Below, piece by piece: positions 11,521 to 21,314 of a stretch of 64,000 bases of DNA. The first letter of the stretch is position 1. Every line of letters starts with the position of its first letter. The notes below the pieces were generated by a model, which worked only from the letters and a program-made list of their open reading frames with translations, was not told the DNA's origin and ran no database searches. This DNA is from Aedes albopictus. Taxonomy: Eukaryota > Arthropoda > Insecta > Diptera > Culicidae. The DNA is taken from assembly GCF_035046485.1 (NCBI RefSeq), contig NC_085137.1, positions 13,545,346 through 13,609,345 on the forward strand, in the 5' to 3' direction. Made by a program: the position numbers and the translations under genes.

Positions 11521-12560
11521 GTGGCCAAAAATATTTTCGCATCAATTTTATGATGTCTTGCTCGTATTGGTAGGGTTTATGCCTGAAAAGTATGAAAAAC
11601 ATGTTGAATAGGTTGTTTCAACACGACAATTTCAAATATCATGAAATTACAAGGGCATTGCATACTTTTAGGCGTTTAAGGATTTCTGTTCCTATTTACA
11701 AAATGAATTCCAATTCGTGAAAACACGCTTCGCTAAGAGATCCAATACCAGATTCAGACTGCACTATGATTGATCTACCGATAAAAGTGGCCATGACGAC
11801 CAAATGTTTCCTCAGAGGTATTTAATGGCCAATAGGCTGATTTTATACAGCAATATCTCAATCATCGCCGACAACATTATTGGAATTGCAGAATAGCAGC
11901 TAGTAGCAGCCCGATTTGATTTCAATGCCTCCCAGGGATCCTAAACAACGACATAGAAGTAGTCCCAAAGCGAAACTCAGCGAAACTTTTTTTTTGTATG
12001 GAACGGTTTGTATGGGATTTTTTTTAATTTTTTGATGTGGCATCATTTAATAGTTTTACAATCAACATTTCTACGTCTGATACGTCATTCGAAAGGTTTA
12101 TAAGCTAGCTTATAGAAACTACTTTAAAAGTTTGACATTTTTCATTTAAGCCGAAGATATTCTAAGTTGAACATTTCATTAATTTTACCAAAAATTGGCA
12201 ATGGTCTCATTCTGCTGCCCATATCTCGATAAGTATAGGGATTAGCAAACTAATATTCTAGGGTTTACTCACAGAACAGATAGGTATCTTAGAGCAAATA
12301 GAAAATTCCATCCACGTATGTGGTAAATGTTGACAATCATTGCGGAATAAAATATTTTTTTCTTGCTTGGAATTCACAGTGCATGATTTCGTCTAAAATG
12401 ACAAGCACGGCTAGTCTAAAATCGTTTGACGTTTCGGTGGAACTCGCCTATTTATGAGCGCACTGAAAAAAAATTGACACGACCGATTCATGTGTTTACC
12501 TTATTGACTGATCCATAAACGTCAACGTTAATCAGATGCATCTGACACATGTGTTTTTTC
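11521..12560. other. No gene recognised
   Basis: AT-rich sequence with poly-T and poly-A runs and no convincing coding frame, splice-linked exon or clear repeat boundary. Confidence 0.5.
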
Positions 12561-12567
12561 ATTGAAT

Positions 12568-12700
12568 TAAATGATTTATACACCATAGATAGGTGATTCC
12601 CAAAGTGGGAGAATTCGCTCCCCAGGGGGCGAAAATTTGAAAACCCAAAATTGGGGGGCGAAAATACTAAAAAGGGGGCGATTTTTTAAATAATTTGGAA
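12568..12700. repeat. GGGGGCGAAAAT mini-array near a possible hAT end
   Basis: GATTCCCAAAGTGGG is followed by three imperfect GGGGGCGAAAAT units. TTCCCAAAGTGGG resembles a common hAT terminal motif, but I find no matching second end or 8-bp duplication. Confidence 0.35.
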
Positions 12701-13676
12701 ATATTAAAAGTATTGAAATACAAGGCCAGAATGTTAACTGAAACATTAAAATTCCCTGACATTTCAATATTTTTTGTTTCTAGAATTATTGAAAAACGTC
12801 TGCTTCGAGATCGACTAAATTCCACCGAATTGTTTATGTGAACCACCAGTGTGTGAGGCCGCCATGTTTGAGAATGTTGTATGTAAACATTTGTGTATAC
12901 AATTCTTTGTTATTGTTGATAGACAATAGATGTTGGCTCCTGTCAGATCCATTAGGTGGGAATAGGATTGCCACATACGTGATGTGAACTTTTTGACAAA
13001 ATTCAAATAAGAAAAACAAATAAGACTGCTACACGATTCCGAAAGAATTCCTAGTGATTCTGGAGATCCAATAAATAAGTAACTTCTGTGGCGAAAATTC
13101 ATGATTGATTTTGTATGTACCTACCGACTTTTCGAACCCTCTAAGCAGAACCCCCTCTTCGAATGAGTGTAATCAGTTTCGTACCTTTTAATTCCGCCCT
13201 AATTGCTTATCCTTTGACAGATACGCGTATTTCGACTACCACTTGTAATCTTCCTCAGTGTCAGTTATCCAGTTATCCATGATTATTGCCCACTGGATCA
13301 CTAAAATAACTTAAACGGCCGCTATGAAATTAACAGATAGTGCCACCTTAGCCTTGTGTGTTTGGCATAACTCGACTGCTGTCATAATGGTCATGTCCAT
13401 ATACGGTAGCGCCTTTGTTAACATGGGGTGAACGAAAGAAAAGTTTTCTTCATTGATCACTTATGAAAGGAACAGGGGTTTTTTTTTTAATTTGATGACC
13501 CTCATTTTGTCGATACCTGGGAAGTCGATTGACGCTTTCCGGGTTTAATTTACAATAGGTGTATCGCACCTGGGAGGTGTTCCAGAAACAATCGACGGAA
13601 GAGGTGTCGCGGGATGATTAATAGGGATAGGGGTGACTGGACTGGTATTTTCGGTGGAAGCAGCTGGTGGCGGAGG
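12701..13676. other. No gene recognised
   Basis: Intronic DNA of the minus-strand FN3/ZP-N gene. Only short, codon-poor open frames are seen. Confidence 0.5.
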
Positions 13677-13858
13677 TATCTACAATAATCGATTTCTGTT
13701 TATCGATTTTCTCTTTGGATTTTTCCGGGCGATACCACTAATATTCGGATGATCTCTCGGTGCGTTTCGGTGAAGGATGACAAGAACTGGACAACAAAAA
13801 AACCGAAAATTATTTGCCGGCCAAAAAGAAAATCGATGAAGAAAAATCATTGTAGATA
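13677..13858. mobile_element. ~180-bp MITE with TATCTACAAT ends
   Basis: The left end TATCTACAATAATCGATTT and the right end, which reads TATCTACAATGATTTTTC in reverse complement, are imperfect inverted repeats that stay similar for about 45 bases through ATCGATTTTCTTTTTGG. TA-type target duplication is possible. Confidence 0.55.
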
Positions 13859-14231
13859 CGCCCGTATGATACTGAGCGCGAGATATGTTTAACACGACAC
13901 ATTCGAGAGTTTTACAATTTGCGCAAATCTATATGTATAACATATTGCCCAGACGTGTCAATTTGTTTGAGTGTATGAACTGTTAGACGAGAATTGTCGT
14001 CTAATTGACTGCTGGGTGGAGAAATTCACAGTGTAAAAAGCTTGCCCGCCACCGCTAGGTTCACTGCTGTCGATTTTTAATGACCAGCGCCTATTTTTCT
14101 AATGAAGATGTCTATCTGTTCTGTGGTTTACTGGTCCAAGTGGTCTACTTCCAACTACCGAACCTGAATCTCAAATTGAATAAAGTCAATTTTCGATTTT
14201 TGGCCACCTGAATCCCCTTAGTGGGGTGGTC

Positions 14232-14606
14232 GAATGGGGTAGCCCTTGGTTAACGCAAAGGCTGGGTTCTAGACCAATCTATAGATAGGCTAAACGTTAA
14301 TTTCAGCAGAAACTTAGGCGACAAAAATACGTACTGAATGAATGGTGCAGAGTTCATCAACGCAACGATTTGAACCTTCGGAGTTCGGGTCTAAACCCTA
14401 ACTCAGACTGGAGGATCAACAATGGGTACACGCACATTGACCATCTGGCGATTCGGATCAAGGTTGAACACGGAGGAAGACGGCCACAGTCGACAGCCAT
14501 CGGGGATGGCTGACCTCGCGCTTCGACATGCCGGCATTGCCCAAGGAGGTTAACACTGCCGACCTGTCCAGTGACGATCTAGTCGGAAGCATAAGCAGCG
14601 CGTGCG
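14232..14606 (+). pseudogene. R1-like endonuclease C-terminal fragment
   Basis: GAATGGGGTAGCC, GGGTCTAAACCCTA, GACCATCTGGCGATTCG and CGGAGGAAGACGGCCACAG match the R1-like element at about 48810-49200 base for base over long stretches. Indels break the frame. It is cut at 14606 by the RTE-like insertion described next, and I find no clear continuation beyond 16941. Confidence 0.75.
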
Positions 14607-16927
14607 TGCCTACGCCTCATCGATTTCGCCGCCTCCAAGAACATGGCCATTCGTAGCACCTTCTTCCAGCACAGCCTCCAGTATCGTTACACCTGGAGAT
14701 CACCACAATGATGATGGTTAAACTGCGCCCAAAACTCTCCGTTATTAACAATGTACAGTACCGGCGGCCGCCCCGGTACGATCTAGAGCGACTGAAGCAA
14801 CCGGATGTCGCCACCGCATACGCGGCAGCGTTGCCGGACGAGGGTGTGCTCGATGTGGCCCCTCTAGAGGACTTCTGGAGTACAGTCAAAGCAGCCATCA
14901 ACAACGCAGCCGAGAGCACTATCGGGTACGTAGAACAGAGTCGACGAAACGATTGGTTCGACGAGGAGTGCAAAGCGGTTCTGGAGGAGAAGGATGCAGC
15001 GCGGGCGGTAATGCTGCAGCATGGAACCCGACAGAATGTGGAGCGATACAGACAGAAGCGGAAGCAGCAGACCCGTCTCTTCCGGGAGAAAAAGCGCCGC
15101 CTGGAAGAAGCGGAGTGTGAGGAAATGGAACTGCTGTGCCGTTTACAAGAAACACGTAAGTTCTACCAGAAGCTCAACGCATCCCGCAAAGGCTACGTGC
15201 CGCAAGCCGAAATCTGCAGGGATAAGGACGGGAGCCTCCTGACGGACAAACGTGAGGTGATCGAAAAGTGGAAGCAGCACTTCGACGAGCACCTGAATGG
15301 CGAAGAGAATGTAGGCACGGAGGACCAAGGCAGCGGAGGAAATGACTATGTTGGTGCAGCAGAGGACGGAAACGAACCAACTCCCACGCTGAGGGAAGTT
15401 AAGGATGCCATCCACCAGCTCAAAAACAACAAAGCGGCTGCTAAGGACGGTATCGCAGCAGAACTCATCAAGATGGGCCCGGAAAAGTTGGCCACCTGTC
15501 TGCACCAGTTAGTAGTCAAGATCTGGGAAACCGAACAGCTACCGGAGGAGTGGAAGGAAGGGCTAATTTGTCCCATCCACAAGAAAGGCGACAAGTTAAT
15601 GTGTGAGAACTTTCGAGCGATCACCATTTTGAATGCCGCCTACAAAGTGCTATCCCAGATCATCTTCCGTCGTCTTTCACCTAAAGTAAATGAGTTCGTG
15701 GGAAGTTACCAAGCCGGTTTCATCGACGGCCGGTCGACAACGGACCAGATCTTCACCGTACGGCAAATCCTTCAGAAATGCCGTGAATACCAGGTCCCAA
15801 CGCACCATCTGTTCATCGACTTCAAAGCGGCATACGACAGTATCGACCGCACAGAGCTATGGAAAATCATGGACGAGAACAGCTTTCCCGGGAAGCTTAC
15901 CAGACTGATAAGAGGAACAATGGACGGTGTGCAGAACAGTGTAAGGATTTCGGGTGAACTATCCAGTTCATACGAATCTCGACGGGGACTACGACAAGGT
16001 GATGGACTTTCCTGCCTACTATTCAACATCGCCCTGGAAGGTGTTATGCGACGAGCCGGGTTCAACAGCTGGGGTACGATCTTCACGAAATCTGGCCAAT
16101 TTGTCTGTTTTGCGGATGACATGGATATTATTGCTAGAACATTTGGAACGGTGGCAGAACTGTACACCCGCCTGAAACGCGAAGCAGCAAAGGTCGGACT
16201 GGTGGTGAATGCGGCTAAGACAAAGTACATGCTGGTAGGTGGGACTGAGCGAGACAGGACAAGCCTTGGCAGCAATGTTACGATAGACGGGGATACTTTC
16301 GAGGTGGTAGAAGAATTCGTCTACCTCGGTTCCTTGCTAACGGCTGACAATAACGTGAGCCGTGAAATACGAAGGCGCATCATCAGTGGAAGTCGTGCCT
16401 ACTATGGGCTCCAGAAGAAACTGCGGTCAAAAAAGATTCACCCCCGCACCAAATGTACCATGTACAAGACGTTAATAAGACCGGTGGTTCTCTACGGGCA
16501 CGAGACATGGACGATGCTCGAGGAGGACCTGCAAGCACTCGGAGTTTTCGAGCGACGGGTGCTAAGGACGATCTTTGGCGGCGTGCAGGAGAATGGTGTG
16601 TGGCGGAGAAGGATGAACCACGAGCTCGCTGCACTTTACGGCGAACCCAGCATCCAGAAAGTGGCTAAAGCCGGAAGGATACGATGGGCAGGGCATGTTG
16701 CAAGAATGCCGGACAACAACCCTGCAAAGCTGGTGTTTGCAACTGATGCGGTTGGCACAAGAAGGCGTGGAGCGCAGAGAGCACGATGGGCGGACCAGGT
16801 GGAGCGTGATCTGGCGAGTGTTGGGCGTGACCGACGTTGGAGAGCTGCAGCTGCAAATCGAGTATTATGGCGGCAAATTGTTGATTAAAATAAATAAATA
16901 AAAAAAAATATTAAATAAATGAAATGA
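14607..16927 (+). mobile_element. 5'-truncated RTE-like retrotransposon with 14-bp target duplication
   Basis: AAGCAGCGCGTGCG occurs at 14593-14606 and again at 16928-16941, bracketing the element. It begins inside the endonuclease (RLIDFAASKN at about 14612) and ends after a TAA with an A/T-rich AATAAATAAATAAA tail. The target was the R1-like fragment. About 39 endonuclease codons, including the SDH catalytic stretch, are deleted at 14707 compared with the copy at 46446-46733. Confidence 0.9.
14708..16888 (+). CDS. RTE-like reverse transcriptase ORF (endonuclease lost)
   Basis: This is an uninterrupted 726-codon frame. In order it has a Glu/Arg-rich linker with WFDEECKAV, a helical KRRLEEAECEEMELL segment, KDGIAAELIK (about residue 245), ICPIHKKGDKLMCENFRAIT, FIDGRSTTDQI, FIDFKAAYDSI (catalytic Asp), RQGDGLSCLLFN (about 430), FADDMDII (about 467, catalytic Asp pair), YLGSLLTADNNV and RWAGHVARMPD (about 658). 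Reverse transcriptase and thumb therefore look complete. The ATG lies exactly at the endonuclease deletion scar; the residual endonuclease upstream is in another frame and hits TGA at 14708-14710. The reading frame is well preserved, indicating a young copy, but without its nicking domain it cannot transpose alone. Confidence 0.85.
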   Translation: MMMVKLRPKLSVINNVQYRRPPRYDLERLKQPDVATAYAAALPDEGVLDVAPLEDFWSTVKAAINNAAESTIGYVEQSRRNDWFDEECKAVLEEKDAARAVMLQHGTRQNVERYRQKRKQQTRLFREKKRRLEEAECEEMELLCRLQETRKFYQKLNASRKGYVPQAEICRDKDGSLLTDKREVIEKWKQHFDEHLNGEENVGTEDQGSGGNDYVGAAEDGNEPTPTLREVKDAIHQLKNNKAAAKDGIAAELIKMGPEKLATCLHQLVVKIWETEQLPEEWKEGLICPIHKKGDKLMCENFRAITILNAAYKVLSQIIFRRLSPKVNEFVGSYQAGFIDGRSTTDQIFTVRQILQKCREYQVPTHHLFIDFKAAYDSIDRTELWKIMDENSFPGKLTRLIRGTMDGVQNSVRISGELSSSYESRRGLRQGDGLSCLLFNIALEGVMRRAGFNSWGTIFTKSGQFVCFADDMDIIARTFGTVAELYTRLKREAAKVGLVVNAAKTKYMLVGGTERDRTSLGSNVTIDGDTFEVVEEFVYLGSLLTADNNVSREIRRRIISGSRAYYGLQKKLRSKKIHPRTKCTMYKTLIRPVVLYGHETWTMLEEDLQALGVFERRVLRTIFGGVQENGVWRRRMNHELAALYGEPSIQKVAKAGRIRWAGHVARMPDNNPAKLVFATDAVGTRRRGAQRARWADQVERDLASVGRDRRWRAAAANRVLWRQIVD

Positions 16928-17010
16928 AAGCAGCGCGTGCGACGAAATTGATGGATTAATATTTGATTCAAAGATTGAAAATAGCTTCAAGTACTATGTA
17001 CGTTACTCAC

Positions 17011-17195
17011 ATCCCTTCGTTGGAATGATGATCGTCTGGCCGAGATTGATCGAGTTTCCATCAAACTCATCGTCGTCATGTTCCGATCGTCCGGTAACCT
17101 TCTGATCACCCGGTCGCGTCTGGGGCTTCACGTGGAACGAATATTTGGTGGCCATCCTCAAGTTCTTCACCGTCATGCTGTACTGTTTGGTGCTC
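17011..17195 (-). CDS. Second visible exon of the FN3/ZP-N gene
   Basis: The exon lies between a TTTGCAG acceptor (AG at 17197-17196) and a GTGAGT donor (17010-17005). Its 185 bases encode the second half of the fibronectin type III domain (STKQYSMTVKNLRMATKYSF) and an acidic linker (HDDDEFDGNSINLG), then TIIIPTKG. It starts with the last base of a codon and ends with the first, matching both neighbours. The intron upstream is only 75 bases; the one downstream is 12,345 bases. Confidence 0.8.
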
Positions 17196-17270
17196 CTGCA
17201 AATAGTGCATAATTCATTAATCGACGTCATTTTCAAAAATATTTCAAACAATGATCCAAATAAATTTTAC

Positions 17271-17511
17271 CCGCTATCCTCGGAATCGTCCGTCAACGTT
17301 TTGGACCGGCACCGGTGGGGTCCCCAGTTCTGCATCTCGCAGTAGTACACGTTGAACGACCGTTGCTGCCGGCGGCCTCCGCGGGCCGCTTTGTGCTGTC
17401 GGCGTTGCTCATCTCGTTCGCCTCCGTTGCCGCCGCTAGCCCGCGACGGTTCCACCTCCCAGGTGAGGTTGACTGATTTGTAGTCAGGCTCGCCGGATAG
17501 ATATCGTACCT
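17271..17511 (-). CDS. First visible exon of the FN3/ZP-N gene
   Basis: This exon follows a CTTGCAG acceptor (AG at 17513-17512) preceded by a pyrimidine-rich tract, and ends at a GTAAAA donor. It codes for VRYLSGEPDYKSVNLTWEVE, a typical first half of a fibronectin type III domain with its conserved Trp, then a Gly/Arg/Gln-rich insertion of about 30 residues, then FNVYYCEMQNWGPHRC. The insertion in the middle of the fold is unusual. Two bases at its start complete a codon from an earlier exon that I cannot identify, so signal peptide and start are outside what I can see. Confidence 0.75.
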
Positions 17512-18399
17512 CTGCAAGTGCGGAAATCGGAAGAAAAAAAAACAAAAACTCCGTCAAGGGATGGGGAAAATTGTGAATGACCTATTCTCAATCAAGTTTA
17601 TGCGGCATTGTTTGATTTGAGCCGGCCGCCGACGACAGCGGCCACGACGTGTCGGTGTTCTTTGTAGATGGCTGTCGGCTGAAACAAATATGCAGCGCAA
17701 GGTAAGCATTAGCACAATAATCTAATTAGCGAAAACGACAACATCAACGGCCAATTGTTTCATAGATCAAGGCGGGAAACGGCAAGTTTACGTTTTTGAA
17801 AAGATAAATTACCCGTAAATTTGTTGGCAGTTTATCTTCTTCTCTGTAGAGCTCTAAGATTTCGTTAACCCTCAACTATGTTGCATACCTTACTAACTTT
17901 ACACTGTAGAGAAGTTTAATAAATTCATCTGAACGAAGTGAGTTTCCGTTACTCAACCTTTTTTGTTTAATTCTACCTATCGTTAAATTAAAACACCCTC
18001 AACCAAGAATGTTTGAAATCAGTTGGCAAAAGCTAAACGCCTTTACCAATAACTAGTTTTGTTTTCCTCGTTATGGGGGGTTTTCTGAAACCTGTTGAGC
18101 TCAAAATACGCTTCCAATAAAGCTGAGTTATATGCCCAAATTTCAGACAATTCGGCCTACAAAAACCCCCTATGACGAAGAGAACAAACCTGCCGATAAT
18201 ACCCTTCGTCACCCAATTTGAATATTAATATTTCAACTCAGTAATTCCACTTATAGAAGTTCCATAACACGGCCTTGACGTCCTTCGGGAATATGTAGGG
18301 AATGATAATAGGTAATGTATCATTGCAGTTAGCAGACCGCGTTTACATCTACGTCTTCCTGATGGTGACCAATTTGTCCATAAATGTAGGATTCCCAGG
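17512..18399. other. Upstream intron of the FN3/ZP-N gene, no exon identified
   Basis: I looked for a further minus-strand exon. TTTGTTTCAG at about 17690 is an acceptor-like site, but the frames after it lack a usable donor. Nothing else stands out. Confidence 0.4.
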
Positions 18400-19370
18400 G
18401 AGTTCTTGATGAGCTTCTTCCGGGGGTTTATCTAGGATTCCTTCAGAAGTTCCCTCTGGGATTCTTCCAGGAATTTCTTCTGAGACTCCTAAAGAGGTTT
18501 CTTCTGGGATTTCTTCAAGAGCTCTTGCCAGGATTCCTCCAGGAAGCACTCCCGGGGTTCTTCCAGAGATTCTATCCTGGTTTGCTTGAGGAATACTTTC
18601 TAAGATTGTTGCGGTTGTAGGAGGTGCTGGCGAAAAGATTTCAGGAGTTCCTGGATTTTTTTAAATTTCTTCCGAAATTTCTCTAGAAATTAATTCCGAG
18701 ATCCCTCTAGGATTACTCCTTCCAAGATTGCCCAAGAAATCTTCTTGAGATTCTTCCAGGAATTCCTTCCGTTTTTCTAGGATACCTTTAAGATTTCCTT
18801 CTGTGATTCCTCAGGGAGCTATACCTGAGATTATTTTTGGGGTTCCTTCTGAAGTTACTTCTGGGGTCTTTCCAGGAGTTTCTTCTGAGATTCCTAACGG
18901 GTTCCATCTCAGGTACTCCTTCCAGGATTTCGTCTGAAATTCTTTCTGGAACTTCAAGGGATTTCTCATGGAGTTTCGGGAATCCTCCAGGAATTCCATC
19001 CGAGATTCTTCTAATAGCTTCTGATGAAAACCAGAAGGAACTTGCTGGGGTATTTCCTCAAGGAAATCTTGTAAGATCTGAAGAAATCCATAAACAAAAA
19101 CTGCAGGTAAAACTTCTCAAAATGCTCCATAATAAACTCCTGGAGGATTTCCATTAGAAACATCTTGAAGAATTCCAGAACGAACTTCCAGAAGAGCTCC
19201 AGACGGATCTGCAGGAATCCCAAACGAAGCTTGAAGGAATCCAGAAAGAGTTCCTAGATGAATCCTGGAAGCAGATTCTGAAAGAATTCCAGAAGAATTT
19301 CCCAGAATGAGTTATCCTAGGAGACATATCGAGAAAAACTACTGGAAAATCCTTGAAAATACTCCGATAG
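18400..19370. repeat. Degenerate GGAATTCC/TTCCAGGA array with orientation switch
   Basis: Loose 12-15-base units of the type TTCTTCCAGGAATTCC run in the T-rich sense to about 19060, then continue in the A-rich sense (CCAGAAGGAATTCC). The part at about 18950-19200 is clearly homologous to 34485-34745, including the centre GCTGGGGTATTTCCTCAAGG. The open frames in it are repeat translations, not genes. Confidence 0.7.
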
Positions 19371-20084
19371 CAACTATTAAAGAGCACCCATTTTTTTCTG
19401 TTCGGGTGAGCCACTGCGACCAGTATTTAGATCTTTTGTGGCATTACCCGCATCCTTAGTATTGAGTGCATGTCGTACTACTCCATTGTCATTGAGAGGC
19501 AACGAAGCATAGATTTCTGTACAGTTCCTGTTTTGTAATCCCAGAGGTGCAAGAAATCGATTGCGATGAAAAGGTCCCGTTATCACGATAGTGATTTAAA
19601 TCCCAGTGAAAGAGCGCCGCTAATCAAACACAATCTATTTGAATTCTGAGAAAAACAAAACAGTGGTACTGATATTTATCCATGCATCGGAACTCTAGCC
19701 CCATCCGTGTCTTGCTTCTAGTTTAGTCCCAGGACAACAAAGAAAAACCCGGGACTTTAGGCTAGTTACAAAATTCAACAGTCTCAGTGCCTGTTTTTCA
19801 TCCGAATTTGAATGACTGCGGCAGTCGTTTTCCATGCCTTGTTGTGAGAACTGACAGAGTCCACGATTATTCCCAATCATCCATACACCATTCGTCTCAC
19901 ACCGTGTTGACGATTGGAATACAAGGATTGGAATACAATGAATTGGAATACAGGCAAACCAAAACGGAGGAAATAATAAAAAAGGCAAACTATCGCAATC
20001 ATAAAGGCCTGTCGAAAACAAATGCAGGCCTGATCACAATAGTCCTAAAATATAGACGCAGTAATCTTCACCCGACAAACGAAA
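19371..20084. other. Unassigned, possibly a retroelement 3' end
   Basis: No gene is recognised. The minus-strand segment ending CAGAAAAAAATGGGTGCTCT at about 19380 could be a retroposon 3' region, but I see no confirming boundary. Confidence 0.3.
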
Positions 20085-20338
20085 TAGATGGTGGCTACCA
20101 GGAGGAGCACTTCAAGGATTTGTTGAATGGTGGAAATGGAAGAGCGACAGACAGAACTCGAATCGACGACGACAAACAGACTGTGAAACCTTCAATGCTG
20201 GACGAGGGCAAGACAGCAATAGCTGATGTCGGGCCCTGCCCTAGAAGAGGCGTACATACCTTTTGATGAAGAGGATTGGACTTACGATTAACACGTCAAA
20301 TACCAAGTTCGTGAGTACTGGAGGTCAACGTCGGATTT
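20085..20338 (+). pseudogene. RTE-like fragment with internal deletion
   Basis: GGTGGCTACCAGGAGGAGCACTTC resembles 6291-6320, and TTAACACGTCAAATACCAAG with GGAGGTCAACGTCGGA resembles 7009-7055, so two separated parts of the RTE-like reverse transcriptase are fused. No frame is maintained. Confidence 0.6.
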
Positions 20339-20339
20339 T

Positions 20340-20636
20340 GTAATCTATCAAATTTGATTTGGTAAAACAAAATGTTTTGCATGAGTCGTTAATTTAGGTG
20401 TTAAATGACCAATGTACCTTTTGATTGCTTAAAAAAATATTACCATGCTTAATGGCTGGCAGTCAAAAAAGCCCAAAATCGCATATTTTGTCCTATAAAT
20501 TGGGGTATAGCTCGAAATTGTGCAGTGCTGGAGCAAATCTGAGCCCGGATTCGGATTCAGCGGCTCAAAATCTGTCAGAGACACATAAGTTTGCTCTTGA
20601 GACAGACCAAAAGTTAATTTTTGTTACGCTGTGTAA
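20340..20636. repeat. Single arm of the 57-kb inverted-repeat family
   Basis: The segment ending GTTACGCTGTGTAA, with AAATTGGGGTATAGCTC and AATCTGTCAGAGACACATAA, is the inverse of 57248-57540 and also matches 57610-57774. Only one arm is present here. Confidence 0.65.
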
Positions 20637-21303
20637 CCGTACACATCGTAGTTGCTACTCCGTGATTGACCAGAACAATCAAAGTTGCACAGAGAACCAT
20701 TGAATAGTGCTTGGGACTAGCTACACACTCTCAATGTGCACAATTCGAGAGTTCAATATTTGAAAGTCAATAACGGCGCCGGCCACGTCCTTACGATCAT
20801 CGGGAGAGGGAAGGAATGTTAGTTCGACAATCGTTGTTACTAAAAACGGTGGAATCCACAGCATGCCCACAGTTGTTTCGGGAAGGAGTATTTGTTAGTA
20901 GGGTAAGGTAGGGTGTGAATCTGGAAGTCACCTATGGTAGGTATGGTATGGTAATATGATTCACACCATTGGAAATACGCGTCCCGATAATCGTAGAACA
21001 AGCAAGATTCCGACTTTACCGATCAATCGCAAGATTAAAAACACGATTTTTTTTACAATACTCACTCCAATAGCAATGCACCCGCGACGCGACAGAGTCC
21101 TTTAAAACCATCCGTGCAAACGTCTCACTTTACCCGCGCAGAACAACGCGGTTGTGACAAAATAAACCTTCGAAACTAACCCTTATATTTGTCACTTGTT
21201 TTTTTCACGCAAATCACCTAACTTGGCCGCCTGAAAGTTGTCTCAAGATGCTTGGAAACAACGTGGAATCTTCTGTACACTGTAATACCAAAACGATCTT
21301 GAT
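20637..21303. other. No gene recognised
   Basis: Short direct repeats (GTAGGTATGGTATGGTA near 20940) and otherwise anonymous sequence. Confidence 0.4.
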
Positions 21304-21314
21304 AATTCGCCTTG

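Noticed and set aside
17580..17720. Additional exon upstream of the FN3 exon, or a plus-strand start ATGCAGCGCAAG followed by GTAAGC
   Set aside because: The minus-strand frame after the acceptor-like site has no donor; the plus-strand start has no TATA box or following exon.
18349..19414. Several frames rich in Glu/Ile/Pro or Phe/Ser
   Set aside because: They are translations of the degenerate TTCCAGGAATTCC array in different frames.
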